From Imhoffiella fuscus (GTDB lineage: Bacteria; Pseudomonadota; Gammaproteobacteria; Chromatiales; Chromatiaceae), in contig NZ_JBHUHX010000042.1 of NCBI RefSeq assembly GCF_042682685.1, forward strand, positions 1 to 64,000: DNA of 64,000 nucleotides, read 5' to 3'. Position 1 is the stretch's first letter. The number at the start of each line of letters is the position of its first letter. A program made the position numbers and the translations under genes. The notes under the pieces were generated by a model that was not told the origin of the DNA, ran no database searches, and worked only from the letters and a program-made list of their open reading frames with translations. Positions 44,975 through 54,252 of this stretch are shown here, one piece after another.

Positions 44975-45708
44975 ATCCGATCCTCCCCGATTGGCCCGCC
45001 CCGGCTAACGTGCGTGCGGTTTCGACGACGCGTGTCGGTGGATTGAGTTGCGGCCCATATGCCAGCCTCAATCTGGCCGATCATGTGGGTGACGATCCGG
45101 GTGCGGTCGAGCGCAATCGTCGACTGCTCGTCCAGTCTCTCGATCTGCCGGGCGAACCCTGCTGGCTGAATCAGGTGCACGGCTGCCGAGTGGTCGGCGC
45201 GGACGCGGTCGCCTCCGATGCGGACGCCTCGGTGGCGACGGAGCCGGGGGCGGTGTGCGCGGTCATGACTGCCGATTGTCTGCCCCTGCTCATCTGTGAC
45301 GATCGTGGCACGCGTGTCGCGGCGGTTCATGCCGGTTGGCGTGGGTTGGCCGGCGGCGTCATCGAGTCCGCAGTCGATGCCATGGGGGTGGCGCCCGAGC
45401 GATTGCTCGTCTGGCTGGGGCCGGCGATCGGTCCGGATGTCTTCGAGGTCGGTCCCGAGGTGCGCGAGGCGTTCGTCGCGGGAAGTCCCGCAGCGGTCGA
45501 CGCCTTTCGGACGAGTGCCGGTGGCTCGGAGGGCGAGCACTGGCTCGCCGATCTCTTCACCCTGGCCAGGTACCGTCTGGCGCGGTGCGGGGTGCGGCGC
45601 GTCTTCGGTGGCGGCGATTGCACCTTCTCGCAGCCCGAGCGGTTTTTTTCCTACCGCCGCGATGGGGTTACGGGGCGCATGGCGAGCCTGATCTGGCTTG
45701 CCCCATGA
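44971..45708 (+). CDS. pgeF: Peptidoglycan editing factor PgeF (YfiH, laccase domain)
   Basis: 245 residues from TTG 44971 within the rluD stop (TTGA). VSTTRVGGLS, LNQVHG, TADCLPLLI, AVHAGWRG and GPAIGP are the motifs of the multicopper-oxidase-like domain family, which prevents wrong incorporation of amino acids in peptidoglycan. A longer frame from 44803 lies inside rluD and is not used. Confidence 0.92.
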   Translation: MNPILPDWPAPANVRAVSTTRVGGLSCGPYASLNLADHVGDDPGAVERNRRLLVQSLDLPGEPCWLNQVHGCRVVGADAVASDADASVATEPGAVCAVMTADCLPLLICDDRGTRVAAVHAGWRGLAGGVIESAVDAMGVAPERLLVWLGPAIGPDVFEVGPEVREAFVAGSPAAVDAFRTSAGGSEGEHWLADLFTLARYRLARCGVRRVFGGGDCTFSQPERFFSYRRDGVTGRMASLIWLAP

Positions 45709-45769
45709 CAGGATTGGTCGTTCGTAAGATGAAGAATTCGTGAGATCAAGAAACGGAGAGATGGAATCC

Positions 45770-46291
45770 ATGTCCGATTGGAACATGTTGACACTGGTCG
45801 GCGCCGATCGGCCCGGCATCGTAGCGCGGCTCACTCGGGAGCTCTATCAGCTCGGCTGCAATCTGGGCGAGGCCTCCATGATCCGGCTTGGCGGCAGCTT
45901 TACCATCATGCTGATGGTCGGCGGAGACCGTTCGGCGGACGAGATTCGGGCTGCCTTGACGCCGGCCGTGCAGGAAATGGGATTGCGTCTGCATCTGGAT
46001 CCGGTGCACGGTGGATTGCATCAGCATCTGGTGCCGAATCTGCAAGTTCGGGTCGCGGGCGCCGATCGCGCCGGGATCGTCGCCGATGTGACCGAGATTC
46101 TGGCCGGGCACGGATTCAATGTACTGGAACTCGAATCGGATGTCGCCGGTGACGAGGAGCGCCCCATCTATATCATGAACATCCAGGGCTACTCCGGTGA
46201 GACTCTGGAGGTGCTGGAGGGCGCGCTGGCCCCTCTCGGCGAGCGCGGCGTCTCGGTCGACGTCTCACCCGTGGATGTGATGATCGGTTGA
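45770..46291 (+). CDS. Tandem ACT-domain protein, GcvR-like regulator
   Basis: About 173 residues with two ACT domains: MLTLVGADRPGIVARLTRELYQLG at the start and RVAGADRAGIVADVTEILAGHGFN near residue 93. This is the GcvR pattern (regulator of the glycine cleavage operon), but no gcv genes are near. Starts at 45761 and 45770 are both possible; GGAGAG spacing prefers the second. The next gene begins 4 bases later. Confidence 0.8.
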   Translation: MSDWNMLTLVGADRPGIVARLTRELYQLGCNLGEASMIRLGGSFTIMLMVGGDRSADEIRAALTPAVQEMGLRLHLDPVHGGLHQHLVPNLQVRVAGADRAGIVADVTEILAGHGFNVLELESDVAGDEERPIYIMNIQGYSGETLEVLEGALAPLGERGVSVDVSPVDVMIG

Positions 46292-46294
46292 TCG

Positions 46295-46798
46295 ATGGCT
46301 ATTCTGGACATACTGAAACTCCCCGATCCGCGTCTCAAGGAAGTCTCGGAACCGGTCGTCTCCTTTGACGATGCGTTGCGGACATTCATCGCCGACTTGG
46401 AGGAAACCCGTCTGGCCGGCCCGGCGGCGGTCGGTATCGCCGCGCCTCAGGTCGGGCATCTCCAGCGCATCGTCATCCTCGATCTCTCCTCCCGCCCCAA
46501 GACGCCGAATCACGGTCATCTGGTGTTGGTCAATCCGGAGATCGTGCATTGGGAAGGTTATGCAATGGGTCGCGAGGGCTGTCTGTCCGTTCCCGACTAC
46601 ACGGGCAACGTGATCCGTGCGACGCACATTCGGCTCAAGGCGCAGGACGCCGATGGTCGGGAGAGCGAGTTCGAGATGGAGGGGTTCGAGGCTCGGGCGG
46701 TGCAGCACGAGCTGGATCATCTCGACGGTTTGCTGTTCGTCGATCGGGTCGTGAGCCGGCGCACGGACCTCTATCGTCGCAAGGTCTACAAGACCTGA
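46295..46798 (+). CDS. def: Peptide deformylase
   Basis: 167 residues. GIAAPQVG (motif I), EGCLSVPDY (motif II, metal Cys) and QHELDHLDGLLF (motif III, metal His pair and catalytic Glu). Removes the formyl group from new proteins. Not next to fmt, so it is probably an extra copy. Motif I lacks the usual first glycine pair (VGIAAPQ). Confidence 0.9.
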   Translation: MAILDILKLPDPRLKEVSEPVVSFDDALRTFIADLEETRLAGPAAVGIAAPQVGHLQRIVILDLSSRPKTPNHGHLVLVNPEIVHWEGYAMGREGCLSVPDYTGNVIRATHIRLKAQDADGRESEFEMEGFEARAVQHELDHLDGLLFVDRVVSRRTDLYRRKVYKT

Positions 46799-46979
46799 GA
46801 ACGCGAAATTCTTGTCCATTTCCGGGGCAGCCTCTAGTCTGTCCGCCTTGCGATGCCCATCTTCTGGCAAATCGTGGCGGCCGGTTCGCCACGGGCTGCG
46901 TGATCCGTTCAAGGGGGCCGTGGCATCGATCGACGGCCCCTGAGCCACTGGATCCAGAGACCCAATACGAGTACTGATC

Positions 46980-49082
46980 ATGAGACAGCGCCTTTCTCTC
47001 TTTTCGCTGGTCGTCGCACTCTGCCTGATGCCGACGGCCGTCCTTGCGACTCCCCATACGGTCCCGCTCTCGGAACTGTTCCCGGATCCCGGTCAGACCA
47101 AGGCGGCGATCGTGATCAATAAGGTGCTGGAGCGCTATCACTACCGCAAGGTGACGCTGGACAACGCCTTCGCCAAGGATGTGCTGACGCGGTATCTGGA
47201 CGATCTCGATCCCAATCGAGCCTTCTTCCAGGCGCGCGATGTGGAGCGCTTCGAGAACGGCGCGCGTCATTTCGACGAAAATCTGCGTCGAGGCGAGCTG
47301 GACGTGCCCTTCGACATCTTCAGGGTCTATCGCATGCGGGTCGACGAACGGGTCGCCTATGCGCTCAAGCTTTTGGATCAACAGTTCGATTTCAGTCGTT
47401 CCGAGACCTATGCGTTCGATTCCTCCGAGACCCCTTGGGCCAAGGACAGCGCCGAGCTCGACGATCGCTGGCGGCGACGCGTCAAGAACGACTATCTGAC
47501 CCTGAAGCTTGCCGATAAGTCGGACTCCGAGATTCGCGACCGTCTGCGCAAGCGCTACGAGGGGCTCGCGCGGCGCATCCATCAGTTCAATGGTGGCGAT
47601 GTCTTTCAGGCGTTCATGAATGCCTATACCGGAACCATCGAGCCCCATACGAGCTATATGTCGCCGAGCACCTCGGAGAATTTCGACATCAGCATGAAGC
47701 TTTCGCTCGAAGGCATCGGGGCCGTGCTGCGGGCCGACAACGAGTACACCGTGGTGCAGAGCACCGTACCTGGCGGTCCGGCGCGTGATTCCGGGCAGGT
47801 GCATGCCGGCGATCAGATCGTCGGCGTGGCCCAGGGACTCGATGGCTCGATGGAGGACGTGGTCGGCTGGCGTCTTGAGGATGTGGTCGAGAAGATTCGC
47901 GGTCCCAAGGGCTCAGTCGTGCGGCTCCAGATCATGCCCAAGTCGAGCGGCTCGACCGCCCATACCCGCGAGGTCCCTCTGGTCCGCAATGAGATCAAGC
48001 TAGAGGATCAGGCAGCGAAGAGCTATGTGGTCGACAAGCTGTCCAACGGGGCCGGCCTCAAGATAGGCGTGATCGAGATCCCGGCCTTCTATCGCGACTT
48101 TGAGGCCGAGAGCGCTGGACGGAGCAATTTCCGCAGCACCACGCGCGACGTGCGTGCGCTGATCAAGACGCTGACCTCGGAAGGCGTCAACGGGATCGTT
48201 ATCGATCTGCGCGGCAATGGCGGAGGGTCCCTGGCCGAGGCGACTTCGTTGACCGGGCTCTTCATCGACCTCGGTCCCGTGGTGCAGGTCAAGGACGCCT
48301 TCGGCAAGGTCGAGGTCGAGGCGGACCGGGATCCGGGTGTGGCCTACGCTGGACCGCTTGCGGTGCTGGTCGATCGCGAGAGCGCATCCGCGTCCGAGAT
48401 ATTCGCCGCAGCGATCCAGGACTATGGCCGAGGTCTCATCATCGGCGAGCCGACCTTCGGCAAAGGGACGGTTCAGACCCTCATCGATCTCAATCGCTAT
48501 GTCCCTGGCGATCACGACGACCTTGGACGGCTACGTCTCACCATGGCCGAGTTCTTCCGTATCAGCGGGGGCAGCACCCAGCTGCGTGGCGTGGAGCCGG
48601 ATATCCGTTTCCCGACGGCGGAGTACATGACCAAACACGGAGAGCGCTCGCTCGACAACGCCTTGCCTTGGACACGTATCGATCCTGCCAACTTCAAGAA
48701 GGTCGGCGCGGTTCCGTTCGATCGGTTGGGTCAGCTTTCGGCCGATCGGATCGCCAATAACTTCGGTTTCAAGATGCTGGCCGAGCGCAGCAAGCTGATG
48801 CGGGATGTCGAGGAGCAGAAATCGCTCTCGCTGCGCGAGAGCGATCGTCGCGCCGAGGACGATGCGCGCGAGCGTCGCTTCAAGGACGATCAGGACCGTT
48901 TCCTGCGCTCTCAGGGGATCACCCCGGTCGACGAGGACGCAGATCAGATCGACGAGGATGCCTTGGATGCGCAGCGCGATGCCATTTCGCGTATCGAGGT
49001 CGACGAGGCCGCGCGCATCCTTGCCGATGAGATCCAACTTGGTCGCGGGTCCAATGCCCCGCGTGCCGTGATGAGGAATTGA
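46980..49082 (+). CDS. prc: C-terminal processing (tail-specific) protease Prc
   Basis: 700 residues with a signal peptide of about 22 residues. A PDZ domain lies near 240-325 (LEGIGAVLRADNEYTVVQSTVPGGPA) and the S41 protease domain has the catalytic serine in VDRESASASEIFAAAIQDYGRG and the lysine in GEPTFGKGTVQT. It ends with the charged C-terminal DUF3340-type region. Periplasmic enzyme acting on PBP3 and tagged proteins. Stop overlaps the gshA TTG. Confidence 0.95.
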   Translation: MRQRLSLFSLVVALCLMPTAVLATPHTVPLSELFPDPGQTKAAIVINKVLERYHYRKVTLDNAFAKDVLTRYLDDLDPNRAFFQARDVERFENGARHFDENLRRGELDVPFDIFRVYRMRVDERVAYALKLLDQQFDFSRSETYAFDSSETPWAKDSAELDDRWRRRVKNDYLTLKLADKSDSEIRDRLRKRYEGLARRIHQFNGGDVFQAFMNAYTGTIEPHTSYMSPSTSENFDISMKLSLEGIGAVLRADNEYTVVQSTVPGGPARDSGQVHAGDQIVGVAQGLDGSMEDVVGWRLEDVVEKIRGPKGSVVRLQIMPKSSGSTAHTREVPLVRNEIKLEDQAAKSYVVDKLSNGAGLKIGVIEIPAFYRDFEAESAGRSNFRSTTRDVRALIKTLTSEGVNGIVIDLRGNGGGSLAEATSLTGLFIDLGPVVQVKDAFGKVEVEADRDPGVAYAGPLAVLVDRESASASEIFAAAIQDYGRGLIIGEPTFGKGTVQTLIDLNRYVPGDHDDLGRLRLTMAEFFRISGGSTQLRGVEPDIRFPTAEYMTKHGERSLDNALPWTRIDPANFKKVGAVPFDRLGQLSADRIANNFGFKMLAERSKLMRDVEEQKSLSLRESDRRAEDDARERRFKDDQDRFLRSQGITPVDEDADQIDEDALDAQRDAISRIEVDEAARILADEIQLGRGSNAPRAVMRN

Positions 49083-50710
49083 ACTTGACTGCACTCTATG
49101 CGCCGCTCGGACGGCGCGTCGAGGGCCTGTGGGCGGCTGGAGCTGCGCCGATTCTAGGAGAGAACCGCATCGGCCTGGAGAAGGAGGGGCTGCGTGTGTG
49201 CGCCTCCGGCAAGATCGCGCGCACCCCTCATCCATTGGCGCTGGGGTCGGCGCTGACCCATCCTTACATCACCACCGATTTCTCGGAGTCACTGCTCGAA
49301 CTCATCACGCCGGCGCTGACCGATCCCGGCGCGGTGTTGGATTTTCTTGAGGATGTCCATCGCTTCGTCTATGGCCATCTTGGCGAGGAGCTCCTGTGGT
49401 CGACCAGCATGCCCTGCGTGCTGGAGGGCGCGCGTAGCATTCCGCTGGCCCGCTATGGGACCTCCAATGCAGGAACCATGAAGACCGTCTATCGGCGCGG
49501 GCTCGGCAACCGCTATGGCCGGGTTATGCAGGTGATCGCCGGGGTGCACTTCAACTTCTCGTTCGCCGATGCCTTCTGGGATCTCTATCGGGAGCAGGAG
49601 GGTGGTGGCGACGATCCGATGGCATTTCGCTCCGATGCCCAGATGGGAATGCTCCGCAATCTGCAGCGGCTCGGATGGCTGGTGCCCTATCTGTTCGGTG
49701 CTTCGCCCGCCGTGTGCGCCAGCTTCGTTCAGGGGCATTCGACCGATCTCGAACCCTTCGATTCCAGCACCCTCTACTATCCCTATGCGACCTCATTGCG
49801 CATGGGCGATATCGGCTATCAGAACAAGCAGGAAGAAGGAACCGGGCTGAAGGCCTGTTACGACAGTTTGGATTCCTACGTGCGCAGTCTCACCTGGGCC
49901 ATTCGCACGCCCTGTCCTAAGTACGAGGAGATCGGGGTCAAGGTCGGCGAGCGCTACGAACAGCTCAACGCCAATGTGTTGCAGATCGAGAACGAGTACT
50001 ACAGTACGGTTCGACCGAAACAGCTGACCGAATGGATGGAAAAACCGACGCAGGCATTGCGTCGGCGGGGGATTCTCTATGTCGAGCTGCGTTCATCGGA
50101 TGTGAATCCCTTTGAACCGCTTGGTGTGGAGCGCGACCAACTGCTCTTCCTCGAAACCCTGATGCTCTATTGCCTGCTGTGCGAGAGTCCCCGGATCGTC
50201 ACGGCGGAGCGCGAACACATCGATGCGAATCTGGTGCGAACGGCCCATCGCGGGCGCGAGCCTGGCTTGATGCTGTTTCGTGATCGTCAAGGGGTTCCGC
50301 TGAGGGTCTGGGCGGACGAGGTGCTGGGGCGGATGACGGCGGTCGCGGAGCTGCTGGATGGTGGCTCCGGCGGGCCGCATGCCCGGAGTCTGGCGTGTCA
50401 GCGCGAGAGGATCGCCTATCCCGATCTGACCCCCTCGGCCAGATTGCTCGATATGATGCGCGAGCGTCGGGAGGGATTCTTCGCCATCTCTCGCCGTTTG
50501 TCGGAGGAGCATCGCGCACGTTTTCGAGCGCAACCTCCGAGCGAGGCGCGTCGGGTGCTGTTCGAGCAACTGGCCCGAGAATCGATACAGCGTCAGAGCG
50601 AAATCGAGGCTGCCGACGACCGGAGTTTCGACGATTTCTTGAGGGAGTATCTCGCCGAGGAGGGGGATTACGCGCCTGCCCCCCCTGTTTGGGCGCGACC
50701 TAGCGCCTGA
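49079..50710 (+). CDS. gshA: Glutamate-cysteine ligase GshA
   Basis: 543 residues from TTG 49079 (TTGA overlap with prc). RIGLEKEGLRV, TTDFSESLLELITP and SMPC are gammaproteobacterial GshA motifs. It makes gamma-glutamylcysteine, first step of glutathione; purple sulfur bacteria convert this to glutathione amide. No gshB is near. A 14-bp hairpin follows. Confidence 0.95.
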   Translation: MNLTALYAPLGRRVEGLWAAGAAPILGENRIGLEKEGLRVCASGKIARTPHPLALGSALTHPYITTDFSESLLELITPALTDPGAVLDFLEDVHRFVYGHLGEELLWSTSMPCVLEGARSIPLARYGTSNAGTMKTVYRRGLGNRYGRVMQVIAGVHFNFSFADAFWDLYREQEGGGDDPMAFRSDAQMGMLRNLQRLGWLVPYLFGASPAVCASFVQGHSTDLEPFDSSTLYYPYATSLRMGDIGYQNKQEEGTGLKACYDSLDSYVRSLTWAIRTPCPKYEEIGVKVGERYEQLNANVLQIENEYYSTVRPKQLTEWMEKPTQALRRRGILYVELRSSDVNPFEPLGVERDQLLFLETLMLYCLLCESPRIVTAEREHIDANLVRTAHRGREPGLMLFRDRQGVPLRVWADEVLGRMTAVAELLDGGSGGPHARSLACQRERIAYPDLTPSARLLDMMRERREGFFAISRRLSEEHRARFRAQPPSEARRVLFEQLARESIQRQSEIEAADDRSFDDFLREYLAEEGDYAPAPPVWARPSA

Positions 50711-50725
50711 TCTCGAATGGGAGAT

Positions 50726-50757
50726 GCACAACGCCCCGCTGAAGCGGGGCGTTGTGC
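50726..50757. terminator. Strong hairpin terminator
   Basis: A perfect 14-bp stem (50726-50739 with 50744-50757) and loop TGAA, between the converging ends of gshA and the Pro/Met/Gln-rich gene. No long T-run on either side, so it may act with Rho or as an RNA stabiliser. Confidence 0.75.
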
Positions 50758-50785
50758 GTTGGTCGGTGACCGCGTGGTCTGTGTC

Positions 50786-51433
50786 TTACTGGGGCGCGGC
50801 AGGCGTTTGCTGTTGGGGGGCGTCCTGAGACGGCGCGGCCGGCATGTTCGGGAACATGGGGGCGGGCATGCCCTGGAAGCCGTGGTCGCAGCGAGCCTGA
50901 TGCATGGCCTGACGCTGCTCGCTCATCTGCTTGAATTCAGCGCGGCGCTCTTCCATGCGCTGCTTGGCCTGGGCGCGGTAGGCGTCCATTTCCTTGATGC
51001 GCTCCTGAACCGATGCCGGCATTTCGGGGGTCTGGCCGAACTCAGGGGCATTGGGCATCTCTGGCATTTCAGGATACTGTCCGGCGAATTCGGGCATCTC
51101 CGGGAAGGCGGGGTACTGGCCTGGCTCGGGCATGGGCGGCATCTCGGGGAATGCCGGCGCTGCGCCATAGCCATAGGGGGCACCGGGATAGCCGGGGAAT
51201 CCGTGCGCGGCCGTGCCCTGGTTGGCCATCTGCTCGGCGAACTGGCGCTGGGCCTCCATAGCTTGCTGCATGGCCTTGGTTTGCTGCTCCATAAAGGCTT
51301 GCTGCTGCTTGACCATTTCCTGCTGTTGTTCCGGCGTCAGGACCGGAGCCGGATAGTAGGGGGCGTACCAGGCGCCCGCAGTCGTGGACGCAGCGGCGAG
51401 GGCGATGATGGAGGCGAGATGAAGCTTCTTCAT
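50786..51433 (-). CDS. Exported Pro/Met/Gln-rich protein, possible sulfur-globule-type
   Basis: 215 residues. Start at 51433 with AAGGTG upstream. A clear signal peptide (MKKLHLASIIALAAASTTAGA) is followed by YAPYYPAPVLTPEQQQEM, then a Gln-rich helix (about 35-75), a low-complexity Pro/Met/Glu region with FPEMPEFAGQYPEMPEMP, a charged helix (about 145-180) and a Pro/Gln tail. One cysteine. This looks like a periplasmic structural protein; purple sulfur bacteria coat their sulfur globules with such low-complexity exported proteins (Sgp). The link is inference only. Confidence 0.7.
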   Translation of the reverse strand: MKKLHLASIIALAAASTTAGAWYAPYYPAPVLTPEQQQEMVKQQQAFMEQQTKAMQQAMEAQRQFAEQMANQGTAAHGFPGYPGAPYGYGAAPAFPEMPPMPEPGQYPAFPEMPEFAGQYPEMPEMPNAPEFGQTPEMPASVQERIKEMDAYRAQAKQRMEERRAEFKQMSEQRQAMHQARCDHGFQGMPAPMFPNMPAAPSQDAPQQQTPAAPQ

Positions 51434-51676
51434 GTGACACACCTTGATGCTGAGGGAAGGGGATGGGAAAAACGGCAACCAGTCATGTCGACGTCCCTGT
51501 CGTTGCAGTTGTTTCTGACCCTTTTCACGACCTTCCCGCCGAAGACCGGATCGGATGGGGGCGCGTGAACGGGCTCTTCGTGTTGCACTCGAATCCGGCA
51601 GTGCCGATAAGGTCATCAGTATATAAGAATTTTCTGAATCATCAACCGTCAACCTGCGCTCGCTTCGAGTTTCGGC

Positions 51677-53074
51677 TCAGAAGAGGCGGTTCAATCCGTT
51701 CAGCGCGGCGACCCGGTAGGCCTCGGCCATGGTGGGATAGTTGAAGGTCGTCTCGGTGAAATAGCGGATGTTGTTACCCTCGCCGGGCTGGGACATGATC
51801 GCCTGCCCGATGTGGACGATCTCGGCGGCCTGCTCTCCGAAACAGTGGATGCCGAGGATTTCGAGCGTCTCGCGATGGAAGAGCAGCTTGAGCATGCCGA
51901 CCGTATGCCCCGTGATCTGGGCGCGGGCGATGCTCTTGAAGTCGGCCTGAGCGACCTCGTAGGGGATCTGGGCGGCGGTGAGTTCTCGCTCGGTACGGCC
52001 GATGGAGCTGATCTCGGGGACCGTATAGATGCCAGTAGGGAACTCCTCGATCAGCGACCAATCGCAATTGCCGTTGGCGATGTGGGCGCCGACGAAACGT
52101 CCCTGATCGTAGCTGGCGCTGGCGAGCGAGGGGGCGCCGACGACGTCGCCGACCGCATAGATGTGCGGATGGGCGGTCTGGTAGCTGGCGTTGATTTCCA
52201 GTTGGCCGCGCTGATTGGGTGTGAGTCCGATCTCTTCCAGACCCATGTCCAGGGTGTTGCCGGTGCGGCCATTGGCCCACAACAGGACCTCGGTCTTGAA
52301 CTTCTTGCCCGATCGGCAATGGAGCACGACCCCGTCGGAATCGGCTTCGATGTGATCGTAGGCTTCGTCGTTGCGGATGACGACGCCTTGCTGGCGCAAG
52401 TGGTAGCTCAGTGCGTCGGTGATCTCGTCGTCGAGGTAGGACAGCAGCCGGTCGCGGTTGTTGACCAGATTCACCTTGACGTCGAGCGAACTCAGGATGG
52501 AGGCGTATTCGCACCCGATCACACCGGCACCATAGATGGTCACCGATTTGGGCGTATTCTGCAGCGATAGGATGGAGTCGCTGTCGCGGATTCTCGGATG
52601 AGTGAAGTCCAGGCCGGGCGGATGATAGGGGCGCGACCCGGTCGCGATGACGAAATAGCGCGCGCGCAGTTGCTCGGTCGGGCCGCCGGTGCCCTTGATC
52701 TCGATGCACTCCGGGCTCAGGAATCTGGCGCGACCGAAGATGACGTCCACGCGGTTGCGGCGGTAGTGGCGAAAGCGGGTACGGACCTGGGTGCTGATGA
52801 CCCCGTCGGCTGCTCTGAGCAGGTCCGGGAACTCGACCTCGATCTGGTGCTGGGTGTGCTGGAAGAGTGGATTGCGTCGATAGTCCGCGAGCATCTGGAT
52901 CGAATGCCGCAAGGCTTTGCTCGGGATCGTGCCCCAATGGGTGCAGCCGCCGCCAACGGCATCATGAGCTTCGACTACCGCGACGCGCTGCCCGGCCTTC
53001 GCAAGCTTCATCGCCGCGCCTTCGCCGCCCGGTCCCGTTCCAATGACGATTGTGTCGTACTCTCTCGTGACCAT
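51677..53074 (-). CDS. sthA: Soluble pyridine nucleotide transhydrogenase SthA
   Basis: 465 residues. FAD motif IGTGPGGEGAAMKLA, then GGGCTHWGTIPSKALRH, which has a single Cys instead of the CxxxxC redox pair of lipoamide dehydrogenase; this is the SthA mark. GAGVIGCEYASIL is the NAD(P) site and YAVGDV conserved. It balances NADH and NADPH. Start at 53074 has GAGG before it. Confidence 0.93.
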   Translation of the reverse strand: MVTREYDTIVIGTGPGGEGAAMKLAKAGQRVAVVEAHDAVGGGCTHWGTIPSKALRHSIQMLADYRRNPLFQHTQHQIEVEFPDLLRAADGVISTQVRTRFRHYRRNRVDVIFGRARFLSPECIEIKGTGGPTEQLRARYFVIATGSRPYHPPGLDFTHPRIRDSDSILSLQNTPKSVTIYGAGVIGCEYASILSSLDVKVNLVNNRDRLLSYLDDEITDALSYHLRQQGVVIRNDEAYDHIEADSDGVVLHCRSGKKFKTEVLLWANGRTGNTLDMGLEEIGLTPNQRGQLEINASYQTAHPHIYAVGDVVGAPSLASASYDQGRFVGAHIANGNCDWSLIEEFPTGIYTVPEISSIGRTERELTAAQIPYEVAQADFKSIARAQITGHTVGMLKLLFHRETLEILGIHCFGEQAAEIVHIGQAIMSQPGEGNNIRYFTETTFNYPTMAEAYRVAALNGLNRLF

Positions 53075-53212
53075 GCGCCTCGACCCTTGCATCTATCAAT
53101 GGGTTGCTAGATTAACATAGGTCTTTCTCGCCGGAACCTGGGCGATGGTTGGTAGCGGGTGTGGTGGCGCATCCCTGCGCGCTCGGCAAGTGGCGGAGCG
53201 GTCCGTGCTGTT

Positions 53213-53641
53213 TCAGAGGAAATCGGGCAGATGTCGACGAATCGTCTCTGGGGGTTGGGTGGTGAGATTCTTGTCGATCTCTCCCGCGACCATCTGTCTC
53301 AACGGGGGTGATTGACGCTTGCGAAGCAATCCGAGCAATCCGGGCGAGGCAAGGATGTAGAGCTTGCTGAAGAGGCCCTGATTGCGCGCGGTCTCAAGAT
53401 CGTCGCAGATGAGACTGGCGAAACGCTCGGCATTGTCTTGCTTGTGGACGCCGTCTTCGTTGATTGAGTGTGCTCCCGAGGGTGTGTGGCTACGACCTCC
53501 CTTGTCGCTGATCAGATCTCCCTCGTGCAATCTCCCTTCGGGAAACGCCAGCGTGCTGATTTCTTGGAGGGGGCCGGCCGCCTTTTCGGCGGCGAAGACC
53601 CGGGCGCGGCTGTTATCGGCAACCAGTATCCAAGTCGGCAT
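53213..53641 (-). CDS. Host attachment-type protein (PF10116-like)
   Basis: 142 residues starting MPTWILVADNSRARVFAAE, the characteristic opening of the family annotated as protein required for attachment to host cells. No signal peptide. The fold resembles eRF1 domain 1-like nucleotide-binding proteins, and a role in free-living bacteria is unknown. Monocistronic with clear gaps on both sides. Confidence 0.82.
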   Translation of the reverse strand: MPTWILVADNSRARVFAAEKAAGPLQEISTLAFPEGRLHEGDLISDKGGRSHTPSGAHSINEDGVHKQDNAERFASLICDDLETARNQGLFSKLYILASPGLLGLLRKRQSPPLRQMVAGEIDKNLTTQPPETIRRHLPDFL

Positions 53642-53803
53642 AGGTCATTTTCCTCATTGGGTTGTGGTCGGCCCCTGCGTCGCAGGGCGTGACGGCGGCG
53701 CCCCGTCCTGAGCGGCTCGCGGACAGGGCTCGTATTCGGGCGAGGCGCTTGCCGTTGAGGTTGAGTGTAACAGTCCGTTCACACGCATGCGGGCGAGAGG
53801 TGC

Positions 53804-54235
53804 TCAGCGGCTTCCAGGGGCGTCGATGCAGGCGAGATAGGCCCGCTCGTCGAACGGGCGTTGGTCGTGTTGGAGCTTCCACAAGGATTCGGTCAGGCAC
53901 TCCATCATTCGGTGCTCGGCCAGGTGTGCGTCTCCAAGTCGCTGTGCCAGTTCGAGATAGCGCTGCCGGATGCCGGCCGGCTGGTCGATGCCGACCTGTT
54001 CCTGGATCGCTAGGTGCAGTCCGAGATGGAGGAAGGGGTTCGCCTGTCCCTGCTGTGGTGGAAAATCCTTGTCGATGGCGGCGTCGGGCGTTTCGAGCAA
54101 ACCCTGGTACTCCGGGTGCTGCTGGAGGATCTCGACGATCTGGCGTTCGAGCGGTTCCAGCGGCTCGGAGTGTTTGGCCTTGCGCCAGGCCCGGATGAAG
54201 ATGCGTCTGTGTGTCTCTCTGTCGGCGGCGAGCAT
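53804..54235 (-). CDS. DUF1841 family protein
   Basis: 143 residues. Start MLAADRETHRRIFIRAWRKAKH, and NPFLHLGLHLAIQEQVGIDQPAGIR is the DUF1841 core. Function unknown; the family often follows nth in gammaproteobacteria, as here (17 bases after nth). A longer frame up to 54976 overlaps nth and is not used. Confidence 0.88.
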   Translation of the reverse strand: MLAADRETHRRIFIRAWRKAKHSEPLEPLERQIVEILQQHPEYQGLLETPDAAIDKDFPPQQGQANPFLHLGLHLAIQEQVGIDQPAGIRQRYLELAQRLGDAHLAEHRMMECLTESLWKLQHDQRPFDERAYLACIDAPGSR

Positions 54236-54252
54236 GGTGTGGGTTCCGGTGT

